A stretch of DNA of 64,000 nucleotides, taken from contig JBKBNY010000001.1 in assembly GCA_046295175.1 (NCBI GenBank), positions 1,178,001 to 1,242,000 on the forward strand, written 5' to 3'. Under the pieces are notes generated by a model. It saw nothing but the letters and a program-made list of their open reading frames with translations, was not told the DNA's origin and ran no database searches. Each line of letters starts with the position of its first letter. Position 1 is the stretch's first letter. Source of the stretch: JALOLV01 sp046295175 (lineage in GTDB: Bacteria; Bacteroidota; Bacteroidia; Cytophagales; Spirosomataceae). Shown piece by piece: positions 1 to 9,358 of this stretch. Position numbers and translations under genes: made by a program.

Positions 1-1
1 T

Positions 2-475
2 GATAACAGGATTGGTTATTTGGGAGCAACTAAAGGTATGCCATACATTGCCAAAAACAGAGGTAATTTCTTGCCGCAAGCTACTCAGCAAACGCTCGAT
101 TATCTTACTCAAAAGAAAAAACCGTTTATGCTGATGGTTGAGAATGGACACATAGATAATGCCGGACACGACAATTTTGCACAGGGGATTGTAAGCGAGG
201 AAATTGATTTCGACCAAGCTATCGGTATAGCAATGCGTTATGTAGATTTGCACCCCGAAACACTGCTTGTGATTACAGCCGACCACGAAACAGGTGGGGT
301 GACGATTCCGCACGGCACTAAAAATCAGATGGAATTACAGTTTCATTCTGACGACCACAGCGGTATTCTTGTACCGATTTTTGCCTACGGACGTGGAGCC
401 GAGTTATTCAGTGGTATTGATGATAATACGTCGGTATTCAAAAAGATTTTGCATTTGCTCAAAATAAAAGAATGA
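2..475 (+). CDS. Alkaline phosphatase, C-terminal part (5' end outside window)
   Basis: The frame is open from base 2 and the gene starts before the window, so only the last ~157 residues are visible. They carry the metal-site motifs of the PhoA-type alkaline phosphatase superfamily: MVENGHIDNAGH (a Mg-ligand Glu followed by an Asp/His zinc pair), ADHETGG (Asp-His of the second zinc site) and a final HSG whose His is normally the last zinc ligand. The family hydrolyses phosphomonoesters, usually in the periplasm or outside the cell; the signal peptide would lie upstream and is not seen. The gene converges on the nuclease-fold gene at 544-3336, with a hairpin terminator between them. A TTG at base 20 is an internal Leu codon, not the start. 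Confidence 0.88.
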   Translation, partial: DNRIGYLGATKGMPYIAKNRGNFLPQATQQTLDYLTQKKKPFMLMVENGHIDNAGHDNFAQGIVSEEIDFDQAIGIAMRYVDLHPETLLVITADHETGGVTIPHGTKNQMELQFHSDDHSGILVPIFAYGRGAELFSGIDDNTSVFKKILHLLKIKE

Positions 476-490
476 GGTTATCCTATTAAA

Positions 491-526
491 TATAAATCCC
501 TACTGGAAAACCAGCAGGGATTTATA
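491..526. terminator. Hairpin terminator between convergent genes
   Basis: Inverted repeat with 16-base arms (TATAAATCCCTACTGG and its partner) around an AAAA loop, with one A/C mismatch. It lies 15 bp after the phosphatase stop and 18 bp before the stop of the minus-strand gene at 544-3336, so it could serve both. Confidence 0.7.
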
Positions 527-543
527 ATCTAATCAAGAAAAAA

Positions 544-3336
544 TCAATTACATCCGCCTATTTCGGCTTTAAATATTGTTCCGCTTTCTGCTTTAAAACC
601 AGCATTTAATTCGACTGCTTTGGCTTGGTAAGTCGCATTGGCAGTACCCGTTACAGCATTAGTCGCTACGATTTTACCCGCAGTGCTTGATGCTTGCTTC
701 GTAACCGTTCCCGAAGAATAATCATCTGCTGGGCTTACTAAAGTTACCAGAGTCGAGCATGGCGATGATTCTGTTAGATTAAATCTCAACATAACAGAAT
801 AATGGTCTGATGTCGTTGAGCCGTAGCTTGTTAGGTAGTTTTCGGCATTACTAACTCTGGCCGAACCTGCAACATAATTTGAAGTCAACTCATTCGATGC
901 GATTACGTGGTCTATCATATCACTGAAACTAACTGTACTCTTCAAGCCTGCATCGCTCAACGCCCTGGTGTGCATATTAAATCTGGTAGGGTCATTGTTA
1001 TAGGCGACATAACTCGTTTCGTTGTTAGGGACACCTGCGGTGGTAGCGACCGTAAAATCAAGGTCGTCGTTAAAGTCTCCGAGCATGATTATCGGCAAAT
1101 TGGCAAATCTGGCATTTAGTGTATCTCTTAATGCTTCGACATCAAACTTCCTCATATTATAACGACTTAGTGCTTCTGTTGGATTCGTACTCGTATTTGC
1201 TCTTGCATGAACACCTACAAACATAATTCTTTTTGATGGGCTATTCGGGATATTGACATCAGCAGTCAATGTAAACGGCAATCTTCCAGAAGCCCAAAAA
1301 CGAGTTTTATCGGCATCAGGGTAGCTATTGAGTAGGTTCGGGGTTTGGCTCGCATCTAAAGAGTCATCGATTGCTTCAAAGATATGTCTTGTCGTAACAT
1401 TACTAAAAAGTGCCGTTTTATATAGGAAACAAACTCGCTGCCCGCTTACATTATCATTATTAGAAAGCCTCGAACTACAAACTCCTGTATATGCAAAGCC
1501 TTCTGTGTTAAGTTCTGATACTAATGTATTGAATGCCGTTAGGTTTGCAATCTCATTCAGGTTAAAAATATCAGCATTTATCGTTTTTATAACCGTCTTT
1601 GCATTTTCTTTTTGGAGGGTTTCATCGGTAGGGCCAAATCCACTACCCGTAGCTCCAAACCATTCGATATTCCAGCAAGCCACATCCAAAGTACCATCGG
1701 CATCAAAGGTGTCATCTGTACTACCCGGAGCAGGGTCGCCAGTTCTAACAATATCAGTTGTGAGTCTTGCCAAAACCTGAGACGAAGTATTAAATCTACC
1801 TGCAATACCTGTCACATACCCTGTACCAGCAGTAATCGACGTCCCGACAAGTGGATTAACATATCCTGCCGAATTCGCCTGTTGAGTGATTCGTACCTGC
1901 ACTGGCACAAAACTGTAATTGGTTTGTGCTGCAAAAGTTGTAGTCTGTATATTTACGTCGTTGATTCTTACCAGCAAACCCTCGTTTTGAAGAATCTCTG
2001 ACGAAGAAATAACTTTTGGAGCAGGTACAACCGAAGACGTATTGACTTTTGAAATTTGACTTACGTTGACTTGCAAAAGTTGATTAAAATTACCCAAAAC
2101 TCCTTGAACCTGCACCGAATCTCCAATTGCCAATCCGTTTTCTTGAACTATATTACCCGTGCCTCTGTAAACCGAAATCCCGCCAGTATTATCTTGTATA
2201 AATATCTGAAAACCACCAAATTGTTGCCCTACTGTTACCCTACCAGCTATTGTCACGGTTGTGCCTTGGGTTTGGGCTCTTGCTGTGGCTATCGGTATAA
2301 AGTTTGTTAACGGAGGATTAACCGTACCCGCAACACTCACATTTTGCTGAGTGGCTCCGGTACTGGCATTTGTGATATTTCCACTGAATGAACCCGCTGT
2401 ATTACCAATTAATCTTGCATAAATAGTAGTTGTGGCAACCACTCCCGAAGATTGCGGTAATACCAACGAACCCGCATAACCACTTGTTGGCGAAAGGCTT
2501 ACTTCAAATCCATTCGGGGCGGTTACGGTAATTGCTTCGGTTAGATTTTCGCCCGAAACAGTATAGCTTTGTTCGGTCGAAGGACTACCCTCTGTTACCG
2601 TAAAGTTCGAAAGTGAATTCGTAGAAGTTACAATACTCGGGTTACTTGTATTGATTGGCGAATACGTCAAGCTTAAATCATCAATACCCGTTGATGGTCT
2701 ATTGTTTGCACCTGCTGAGCTCGCCAGTGTTACGATTCGTATCCAGAGATTCTCACTCTGATTATTAACCCCCGAAGGCAGTGTAGCCGTTACATCGGTC
2801 GATGCAAACGTACTGCCACCCGTTGTTAAAGTTGCTGGCACCGTCGTGAGCGTATTAAAAGAAGTTGGGTTAGCCCCTACTGCCCACTGTACTTGCCAAG
2901 TTACGGTTCTTGCACTCGCAGCATCCAGCGACTGGAGTTTAAATGCTAAAGTAAAATTCTCAAAACCCGTTGTATTGCTTACTTGCATCACAAATGCAGC
3001 ATTTGGGTCTCCGAATGTCCCCGTTTGACGCACACCCAATGCTCGGTCTGTCGAAGCACCTTGCTGGGTAGAAGTCGAAGTAGATGTTAAGCCATCTGCC
3101 GAGGCAAAATTCTTAAACGCCCCTGCCGTATTACTCCAAGCAGTCGTTGCGGTGGTCAGGCTCGCTGCTGTCCCCAAGCTTGTCGCATTTGAGCCGGTTC
3201 TGACGGTCCATCCTGCGGGTAAACCATTTACCAAGTTATCGAAGTTTTGCGAATAGCTACTACCCGATAAAACGACCTGACTCTTGGCCAAAAATGTACT
3301 CAAACTAAGGAGCAACACAAATAAAGTTTTTCTCAT
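544..3336 (-). CDS. Secreted endonuclease/exonuclease/phosphatase-family protein with OB-fold domain
   Basis: A 930-residue exported protein. Residues 1-19 form a signal peptide ending in AKSQ. An N-terminal beta-rich region and an Ig/cadherin-like stretch follow (about 20-340), then an OB-fold-like domain of the YhcR type (about 345-530; GRVTVGQQFGGFQIFIQD). The EEP catalytic domain (about 550-850) contains VACWNIEWFG, FNLNEI, MLGDFNDD, SDMIDHV and SDHYSV, the usual Asn/Glu/Asp/His pattern of DNase I-like enzymes. The last ~60 residues end in GGCN and resemble the Gly-Cys-x terminal modules found on other surface proteins of this group. A role as extracellular nuclease (nutrient phosphate or DNA scavenging) fits the phosphatase next door, but the substrate is inferred. 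Confidence 0.8.
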   Translation of the reverse strand: MRKTLFVLLLSLSTFLAKSQVVLSGSSYSQNFDNLVNGLPAGWTVRTGSNATSLGTAASLTTATTAWSNTAGAFKNFASADGLTSTSTSTQQGASTDRALGVRQTGTFGDPNAAFVMQVSNTTGFENFTLAFKLQSLDAASARTVTWQVQWAVGANPTSFNTLTTVPATLTTGGSTFASTDVTATLPSGVNNQSENLWIRIVTLASSAGANNRPSTGIDDLSLTYSPINTSNPSIVTSTNSLSNFTVTEGSPSTEQSYTVSGENLTEAITVTAPNGFEVSLSPTSGYAGSLVLPQSSGVVATTTIYARLIGNTAGSFSGNITNASTGATQQNVSVAGTVNPPLTNFIPIATARAQTQGTTVTIAGRVTVGQQFGGFQIFIQDNTGGISVYRGTGNIVQENGLAIGDSVQVQGVLGNFNQLLQVNVSQISKVNTSSVVPAPKVISSSEILQNEGLLVRINDVNIQTTTFAAQTNYSFVPVQVRITQQANSAGYVNPLVGTSITAGTGYVTGIAGRFNTSSQVLARLTTDIVRTGDPAPGSTDDTFDADGTLDVACWNIEWFGATGSGFGPTDETLQKENAKTVIKTINADIFNLNEIANLTAFNTLVSELNTEGFAYTGVCSSRLSNNDNVSGQRVCFLYKTALFSNVTTRHIFEAIDDSLDASQTPNLLNSYPDADKTRFWASGRLPFTLTADVNIPNSPSKRIMFVGVHARANTSTNPTEALSRYNMRKFDVEALRDTLNARFANLPIIMLGDFNDDLDFTVATTAGVPNNETSYVAYNNDPTRFNMHTRALSDAGLKSTVSFSDMIDHVIASNELTSNYVAGSARVSNAENYLTSYGSTTSDHYSVMLRFNLTESSPCSTLVTLVSPADDYSSGTVTKQASSTAGKIVATNAVTGTANATYQAKAVELNAGFKAESGTIFKAEIGGCN

Positions 3337-3542
3337 GATATATAAATTTTCTTAATGTTGATGAATTACAGGATAACTCAAACGTGATAAGACGTAAGAA
3401 ATAAAATAGTATAGAATTTGTACAATGAGTTATCTAACAGCAGAACTTTATATGTGATGTATCGGCAGCAGTAGTGTCTGTGATATATACGTGATTTTAA
3501 GACACTCAAGATATTTATACAACTATAATTTCTACAAAAAGT

Positions 3543-3887
3543 TTATAAATTGAGATTCTTCCGAACCTGCCCCTGCAAGTCATTCAACAGACTCACGGCA
3601 CTCTTATCATCATTTTCGTTGAGTTTCTGGTAAATTTTGCCTACTTCCCTATTAGCCACTTCGCGAGGCATAATCTCTTTAAGAGAGTTTTCAAGGCTAT
3701 AAAGTCGTGCATTTATCGTTACGGGGTCGTGTCGATAAATGATGGATGCTCGTAGATGTAGTACGTCATTCTCAAATTCCGAAAATCCTTTAGGTTGATT
3801 TTTATTCTGAAAAATCGAAAAAATGAGCACTCCGATTGTGGTAGCAAGTATGGTAATGTTTCGCAGAATGATTAGTACAAAAGGCAT
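3543..3887 (-). CDS. Small single-span membrane protein, unknown
   Basis: Encodes 114 residues from the ATG at 3887; the frame can be extended to a TTG at 3914 but the ATG is the better start. One hydrophobic segment near the N-terminus (about residues 4-26, LRNITILATTIGVLIFSIF) is followed by a charged, helix-forming domain rich in Lys, Glu and Asn. It has no cysteines or recognisable motif. It stands alone between the secreted nuclease-like gene and the gliding cluster. I do not recognise the family; the layout (membrane anchor plus small helical cytoplasmic or periplasmic domain) says nothing firm about function. Confidence 0.5.
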   Translation of the reverse strand: MPFVLIILRNITILATTIGVLIFSIFQNKNQPKGFSEFENDVLHLRASIIYRHDPVTINARLYSLENSLKEIMPREVANREVGKIYQKLNENDDKSAVSLLNDLQGQVRKNLNL

Positions 3888-4446
3888 CTTATCTTTATTA
3901 TTATCACAGTACAAAGTTGCCTTCGATATATTAGCAGAATGTTAGGCTAACGTTAAGGTTTTTTTATGTTATATCCTCTTCAAAACAAGCATTTATCAGG
4001 GTTCAACAAAATTTTATAAAGTTTATCCAATAAAATATTAGATGTATCCGTTCTACTTCTACAAATACCAAACACCCAGTAAAGTTTGATTATTCTTTGG
4101 TACCGCTTAATAATGTTTTTTTGTTAAAAAATCAGGAAAAGAAGTAATATTGGCATTATTTATGCCGTTTAATAACTAATTAAAACCCTTACTAACGTAT
4201 AATTTCAAACTTCTACCCATAAAAAAGCCAGTTTTTGTAACATTAAAAGCACAAATTTCGTCTATTATTCAAAAACGAAACTTATATTTGTGTTTTGGCT
4301 TAATAATTGCAATATTTCATACGGTCAAGTAAAATTTTATTTTTCATAACTTTGCGAATTATTACAATAAACTCAAAACCATTCACGTTTTTAGTCTGTT
4401 TTAATGATTTACCGCAATTAACTGATTATCAACTTGTTTTTGCACT
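3888..4446. other. Gene-free AT-rich region upstream of gldK
   Basis: About 560 bp without a credible gene on either strand. It holds two matches to the Bacteroidetes -7 promoter form TAnnTTTG (TATATTTG at 4283-4290 and TAACTTTG at 4347-4354), both facing gldK. Nothing else stands out. Confidence 0.5.
4347..4354 (+). promoter_or_regulatory. Candidate -7 promoter element for gldKLMN
   Basis: TAACTTTG matches the Bacteroidetes sigma-ABfr -7 consensus TAnnTTTG. It lies 92 bp before the gldK ATG. A second match, TATATTTG, is at 4283-4290. Neither has a clear TTG element at the usual -33 spacing, so which one is used cannot be decided from sequence. Confidence 0.45.
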
Positions 4447-5553
4447 ATGAACAAGCGTGTATTGAAAACATTTCTCAAAGTCCTTTTGGTTGCTACGCCA
4501 GTGATTTTTATGCAGAGTTGTAGTTTTGTCAACAAAAGCATGGATAAAATGGGTATCGGAGGCAAAAAAGGAGGCAAAGGTGGCGGAGGCGGCGACGGCA
4601 GCGGATTATCGGAGGGTCTCCGTGACGGTGAAATCGTGGCAACTGCCCGAAAAGGCTACAAGCAAACAGCACCAAACGGAATGGTTTTGATTCCGTCGGG
4701 GTCTTTCACGATGGGTCAGGCAGACGAAGACGTGATGTCGGCTCGTATCGGTATGAACAAACGCGTAACAATCGTACCATTTTATATGGACGATACCGAA
4801 ATCACAAACCACGAGTACCGTATGTTCATCACTACCATGACAACCGACTCTGTTTCGGTCTTGGGTGAGGAGTTCATTATGACAAAATTGTATCCAGATT
4901 CTACCGTATGGAGCCGTGACTTTACTTATCACAATGGCGACCAAATGACCGAGTACTACTTCTCAAGCCCCGCTTTTGACATGTATCCAGTTGTAGGTAT
5001 TAGCTGGGATGCCGCACAGTATTTCTGCAAGTGGCGTTCAAAAGCCCTCAATGACTATCGTTCGCAGCACAATATGTTCCGTTCGCCTCGTTACAGATTG
5101 CCTTCAGAGGCTGAGTGGGAATGGGCAGCACGTGGCGGTAAAGAAGGTGCAAAGTATCCTTGGGGTAACCCTTACGTTGCCAACGGAAAAGGATGTTTCT
5201 TGGCAAACTTCAAACCATACCGCGGAAACTACCGTGCCGATGGTTATCCTTACACAGCACCATCGAATGCGTTTAATCCAAACGATTATGGTCTTTACAA
5301 TATGGCTGGTAACGTAGCTGAGTGGTGCCAAGATGCTTATTCAGAATCTTACATGCCAGTTACTTGGGACTTGAACCCAGTATTCAACGACGAAAACGAA
5401 CCACGTAAGATTATCAAAGGTGGCTCATGGAAAGACGTTGCGTACTTCCTCGAAACAGGTACACGTACATACGAATACAGAGACGCTACACGCTCATACA
5501 TCGGTTTCCGTTGTGTGATGGATAGATTGGGTAGTGTCCCCGGAAGAGAATAA
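4447..5553 (+). CDS. gldK: Gliding motility lipoprotein GldK
   Basis: A 368-residue outer-membrane lipoprotein of the type IX secretion system. Residues 1-25 form a lipoprotein signal with the acylated Cys at position 25 (FMQSC). A glycine/lysine-rich linker (about 38-55) precedes a formylglycine-enzyme-like (SUMF1/FGE-sulfatase) domain covering about 75-360, with PSGSFTMGQ, YRLPSEAEWEWAARGG, YPWGN, NMAGNVAEWC and GFRCV. In characterised relatives GldK and GldN form a periplasmic ring linked to the outer membrane. It leads the order gldK-gldL-gldM-gldN on one strand, preceded by a candidate TAnnTTTG promoter. Confidence 0.96.
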   Translation: MNKRVLKTFLKVLLVATPVIFMQSCSFVNKSMDKMGIGGKKGGKGGGGGDGSGLSEGLRDGEIVATARKGYKQTAPNGMVLIPSGSFTMGQADEDVMSARIGMNKRVTIVPFYMDDTEITNHEYRMFITTMTTDSVSVLGEEFIMTKLYPDSTVWSRDFTYHNGDQMTEYYFSSPAFDMYPVVGISWDAAQYFCKWRSKALNDYRSQHNMFRSPRYRLPSEAEWEWAARGGKEGAKYPWGNPYVANGKGCFLANFKPYRGNYRADGYPYTAPSNAFNPNDYGLYNMAGNVAEWCQDAYSESYMPVTWDLNPVFNDENEPRKIIKGGSWKDVAYFLETGTRTYEYRDATRSYIGFRCVMDRLGSVPGRE

Positions 5554-5776
5554 TAACACGATGAATTGCGAAGTATGATTGAGAGGTGCTTCACTTCTTA
5601 CATACTTCGCATTTTATTGTAAACATAAGTAGGTCTGAAGAGAGCTGTTGATTAAGAAATGGTAAATTCATCCAATTTTTATACATCCTCTCTCATTTGC
5701 TCCCCGACAGCAAAACCATATTATTCAATCAAATACATTCTAAACTTATATTAGAACACTTAATTAATTTTACAAA

Positions 5777-6589
5777 ATGGCAGCAAATAGTAACGGTACA
5801 AATTTCTTTTGGGACAGATTTATTCCAACAGTTTATGCTCTTGGTGCAGCAGTCGTAATCTTAGGAGCAATGGGTAAAATTATGCACTACGAATGGGCAA
5901 ACACTATGCTACCAATCGGTCTTGGCACAGAAGCAGTCATATTCGTACTTTACGCATTCCAATCATTCTTCCGCCCAGCAAAAGAATACGCTTGGGAAAA
6001 AGTATATCCTGAATTAGCTGATGATTTCCAAGGCGAATACAGAAAACCAGCAACTGTATCTCAAGGAGCAGGTCTAACTGCCAAAATGGATGATATGCTT
6101 GCCAACGCCCGCATAACACCAGATATTTTTGATGGTTTGAAGTCAGGCTTCCAATCATTAACGAGCCAAGTTTCTAAAATGGCCGATTTGAGCGATGCAA
6201 CAGTTGCTACGAGCGAGTACGCTAAAAATGTAAAAACTGCATCGGCACAAGTTACCGAAATGAACAAAGCCTACGGAACAGCCGTAACATCTATGAACTC
6301 TATGGCCGATGCCACAAAAGATGCTCAAGAATACCGCAATCAGTTTCAGAAAATCACTCAAAACATGGGTGCGTTAAATGCAGTTTATGAGCTTGAGCTT
6401 CAAGATACAAATAAGCATTTGAAAGCAATGAATGCTTTCTACGGTAACCTTTCGACTGCTATGGATAACATGTCAGAGGCATCAAAAGATGCACAACATT
6501 TCAAAAACGAAATGGCGAAATTGACAAATAACCTTAGCTCATTGAACAACATTTACGGAAGCATGTTGACTGCAATGAAAGGTAACTAA
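5777..6589 (+). CDS. gldL: Gliding motility/T9SS inner-membrane motor protein GldL
   Basis: 270 residues, typical of the family. Two transmembrane helices lie near the N-terminus (about 15-36 and 44-66). The first spans VYALGAAVVILGAMGKI and the second contains a Glu in LGTEAVIFVLY; a conserved TM2 glutamate is important for proton-driven motion in GldL homologues. The cytoplasmic remainder is helical, with internally similar segments (DATKDAQEYRNQF at about 178 and EASKDAQHFKNEM at about 235). GldL and GldM form the proton-motive-force-driven motor of gliding and type IX secretion. The 223-bp gap after gldK is long for an operon, so an internal promoter is possible. Confidence 0.95.
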   Translation: MAANSNGTNFFWDRFIPTVYALGAAVVILGAMGKIMHYEWANTMLPIGLGTEAVIFVLYAFQSFFRPAKEYAWEKVYPELADDFQGEYRKPATVSQGAGLTAKMDDMLANARITPDIFDGLKSGFQSLTSQVSKMADLSDATVATSEYAKNVKTASAQVTEMNKAYGTAVTSMNSMADATKDAQEYRNQFQKITQNMGALNAVYELELQDTNKHLKAMNAFYGNLSTAMDNMSEASKDAQHFKNEMAKLTNNLSSLNNIYGSMLTAMKGN

Positions 6590-6597
6590 TATTGGTT

Positions 6598-6666
6598 TTT
6601 GGTTTCCTGTTTTAGGTTTCTGGTTGTAGTGTATAATCCCGAAACCAAAGACCCGAAACCTAAAAC
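6598..6666. repeat. Dispersed hairpin repeat, GTTTTAGGTTTC family, copy 1
   Basis: An inverted repeat fills most of the gldL-gldM gap. GTTTTAGGTTTC at 6609-6620 pairs exactly with GAAACCTAAAAC at 6655-6666, with a nested TTTGGTTTC/GAAACCAAA pair. Related copies lie at 11523-11587 and 15460-15523. Confidence 0.7.
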
Positions 6667-6708
6667 TATACAACTAAACTTATTTGACAACAGTAAACTG
6701 AAAAATAT

Positions 6709-8313
6709 ATGGCAGGCGTAAAAGAATCACCACGTCAGAAGATGATAAACATGATGTATCTCGTTCTGACGGCGATGTTGGCACTGCAAGTGAGTAACGC
6801 ACTTTTACAGAAATTTTTACTATTGAATAATAGTTTGCAATCTGCAAACAGTTCGGCTGATTCCAATAACGAGAGTACACTCAAGGGTATTGAAAAGAAA
6901 ATTGCCGAGCCGGGTGGTGCAAACTACCAAGATGTTTTGGCAAAAGCCAAGCAAGTTCGCCAGATTACGAGTGCGATGAATTCTTACATCGAGGAATTAA
7001 AACAGGCAATCGTTACGAATGCTGGTGGTGGTATCGACCCAGAAACGGGTAGTATCAAAAACCTATCAGAAGAAGAAAAAGTAGCCAGCTTTATGGTTGG
7101 CTCGGCAGGTAGCAAAAGCGGTAAGGCTTATGAATTAAAAAATAAGCTCAACGAATACACTATCAATCTTGCCAAATATATGGCTCCAAATACAAAACTT
7201 GCTCCGCTGGCTATCGAACCAGCCGAAGACCCAATGGTTTTGAAAAGCGACCCAAATAAAGGTAAAGACTTTGCAGAATTCAACTTCTACCAAACACCTG
7301 TGCCAGCAGCTTTGGCAACATTGAGCCAAAAGCAATCTGAAGTTCGTCGTCTCGAAAGCGATGCACTAAGCTATCTGGCTGGTTTGGTTGGTTTGAAAGA
7401 AATCAAATTCGACGAAATCTTCGCTGTTGTAATCCCAGATTCACGCTCGATTGTGGCAGGTCAAACTTACAAGGCAGAAATCGCTATCGGTGCTTATTCT
7501 AAATCAATTACTCCACGAATCAGCATCAATGGTTCAGCTGTACCTGTAAGAGAAGGTAAAGGTCTTTATGAAATCCGTGCTTCGGGTGGAGAATTCGATA
7601 AAAACGGACAGTTGAAGCGTTCTTACACAGCTACGGTATCTTATCCTGACCCAAGCGGACAGATGAAAACTGTAACCAAAGAAGAAAGCTATACAGTATT
7701 GAAGCCTTCGGTTCAGATTGCAACCGCCTCATTACCAGCACTTTACTTCAAGTGTGCTAACCGTATCCAAACAACTTCGGCTGGTTTAGGTGCTTTGTAT
7801 AGCCCTACATTTAGCGGAAGCGGTGCCGAGTTCATCCCGGGTGGAAGCGGTAAGGTTACAATCGTACCAAATAGTGCAAAAGCTACATTAGACGTTGTAA
7901 ACGATGGCATAAAACTTGAGTCTTTTGCATTTAACGTAAAACGTGTACCAAGACCAACCGTTAGAGTTTTGGCAAATGGAGGAGCACCAGTAAACGAAAA
8001 ACGTGGAGAAAGTGCATCTGGCCTGAGATTCCTTTCGGCTCAAGCTATTCCAGACCCATCATTTAAAGAAACAAACCCAGAAGATGCTAAATTTAGAGTA
8101 TCTGAGTGGGAAGTAAACCTTGCTCGTGGTTCTCGCCGTGTGGGTGGACAATCTTTCGGGCCGGGTAATGCAAATATTTCGCAATTAGCACAACAAGCAC
8201 AAGCAGGCGACCGTTATGTAATTGTGATTAAAAAGGTTGAAAGACAGAACTTTAAAGGTGAAACTGAAACTTTTGACTTAGGTGAAACAGTGATTCAAGT
8301 GCCTTTGAACTAA
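6709..8313 (+). CDS. gldM: Gliding motility/T9SS motor protein GldM
   Basis: 534 residues, the usual length. A short cytoplasmic N-terminus (KESPRQKMINMMYLVLTAMLALQVSNALL) contains the single transmembrane helix at about 13-31; the rest is a long periplasmic stalk. Homologues form a dimer of stacked helical and beta domains (four periplasmic domains, D1-D4) that carries motion from the GldL ring to the GldK/GldN ring at the outer membrane. The first periplasmic ~200 residues here are helical and the remainder beta-rich, in agreement. Only 17 bp separate it from the next ORF frame, so it is cotranscribed with gldN. Confidence 0.95.
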   Translation: MAGVKESPRQKMINMMYLVLTAMLALQVSNALLQKFLLLNNSLQSANSSADSNNESTLKGIEKKIAEPGGANYQDVLAKAKQVRQITSAMNSYIEELKQAIVTNAGGGIDPETGSIKNLSEEEKVASFMVGSAGSKSGKAYELKNKLNEYTINLAKYMAPNTKLAPLAIEPAEDPMVLKSDPNKGKDFAEFNFYQTPVPAALATLSQKQSEVRRLESDALSYLAGLVGLKEIKFDEIFAVVIPDSRSIVAGQTYKAEIAIGAYSKSITPRISINGSAVPVREGKGLYEIRASGGEFDKNGQLKRSYTATVSYPDPSGQMKTVTKEESYTVLKPSVQIATASLPALYFKCANRIQTTSAGLGALYSPTFSGSGAEFIPGGSGKVTIVPNSAKATLDVVNDGIKLESFAFNVKRVPRPTVRVLANGGAPVNEKRGESASGLRFLSAQAIPDPSFKETNPEDAKFRVSEWEVNLARGSRRVGGQSFGPGNANISQLAQQAQAGDRYVIVIKKVERQNFKGETETFDLGETVIQVPLN

Positions 8314-8336
8314 TCAAGTAAATAATAAATTTGACA

Positions 8337-9224
8337 ATGAGAAAAATTACAGGCTTGGCAGTTATCGCTACTTTAGTGGCTGGCCAATTAGCTAATGCTC
8401 AGGAAAAAACAAACAATGGTTTAAACCCATTGTCGTTACGCCCGATTCACGAGTCAAATGTAATGTACAAAACGACTCTTTGGAGAAGAATTGATTTGAA
8501 AGAAAAACAGAATCAACCTCTTTTTGCCAAAACCAGTGAGATTACGAAACATTTGATTGAAGGTGTGCGTGCAGGCGTGTTAGAAGCGTATGCAAACGAT
8601 TCGTTGAATACAAAGTTGACACTCGACCAATTTAACGAAAGAATGGCTATCAAACTTGATGGTGGTGGGTTATCGGATGCTGAAAAAGAAGCTGGTTTCT
8701 CATCTACAAGTGATGATGGCTGGGGTAGCGGCGGCGATGATGGTGGCAAAAAAGAAGCACCAGCAGGCGGCGGAGCGGCTCCTTCAACTACTGCAAGCGT
8801 AGCTAACGGAATGGAGTATTTTCCGAGCCAATTGTCAATTTTAGAATTGAAAGAAGATTTCATTTTTGATAAGCAGCGTTCGCGTCAGTACAATGATATT
8901 TTGACATTGACGATTATGATTCCTGCCGACCAAAACTCAGAAGGTCTCGAAAAACCATTGGCATCATTCAAATACAAAGAATTGGAGCGTTATTTCCGTA
9001 GCTGCAACAAATGTATTTGGTACAATGCCTCAAACGTAGCTCAACACAAAAACTTGGCTGATGCCTTCGAACTACGTTTGTTCCACGGTAAAATCATCAA
9101 GCGTTCAAATGCTCTTGACAAATACTTGGACGATATTTACAAATCGCCAAAACAAGGTATGTTAAAAGCTCAACAATTAGAGTACGAATTGATGGAGTTT
9201 GAGCATAACCTTTGGGAGTATTAA
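8337..9224 (+). CDS. gldN: Gliding motility/T9SS protein GldN
   Basis: 295 residues from the ATG at 8337; an in-frame TTG two codons earlier (8331) is a weaker start. A signal peptide (MRKITGLAVIATLVAGQLANAQ) leads to a periplasmic protein. The conserved core includes LRPIHESNVMYKTTLWRRIDLKEKQN near the start and a Cys pair in SCNKCIWYN (about residues 222-225). A Gly/Asp/Ala-rich, probably disordered insert lies at about 125-160. GldN is needed for type IX secretion and sits in the GldK ring. The strong hairpin at 9274-9308 ends the cluster. Confidence 0.94.
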   Translation: MRKITGLAVIATLVAGQLANAQEKTNNGLNPLSLRPIHESNVMYKTTLWRRIDLKEKQNQPLFAKTSEITKHLIEGVRAGVLEAYANDSLNTKLTLDQFNERMAIKLDGGGLSDAEKEAGFSSTSDDGWGSGGDDGGKKEAPAGGGAAPSTTASVANGMEYFPSQLSILELKEDFIFDKQRSRQYNDILTLTIMIPADQNSEGLEKPLASFKYKELERYFRSCNKCIWYNASNVAQHKNLADAFELRLFHGKIIKRSNALDKYLDDIYKSPKQGMLKAQQLEYELMEFEHNLWEY

Positions 9225-9273
9225 TATTCAAATTGCATTTATTGATTCACAAATCTTAGTGAATCCGACATAA

Positions 9274-9308
9274 AAAACCCCTCTAAATTCTGAATTTGGA
9301 GGGGTTTT
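9274..9308. terminator. Bidirectional terminator between gldN and rnc
   Basis: AAAACCCCTC pairs with GAGGGGTTTT, and the inner AAATTC with GAATTT, giving a nearly continuous stem followed by T-rich sequence on both strands. It lies between the gldN stop and the stop of the convergent rnc gene. Confidence 0.8.
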
Positions 9309-9358
9309 CTTTTTGTATTACTTATAAATTGAAATCTTTAAATTTGCAAAACTGCTGT

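Noticed and set aside
4447..5553. GldK as a formylglycine-generating enzyme
   Set aside because: The fold is the same, but position before gldLMN, the lipoprotein signal and the glycine-rich linker identify it as the structural T9SS component.
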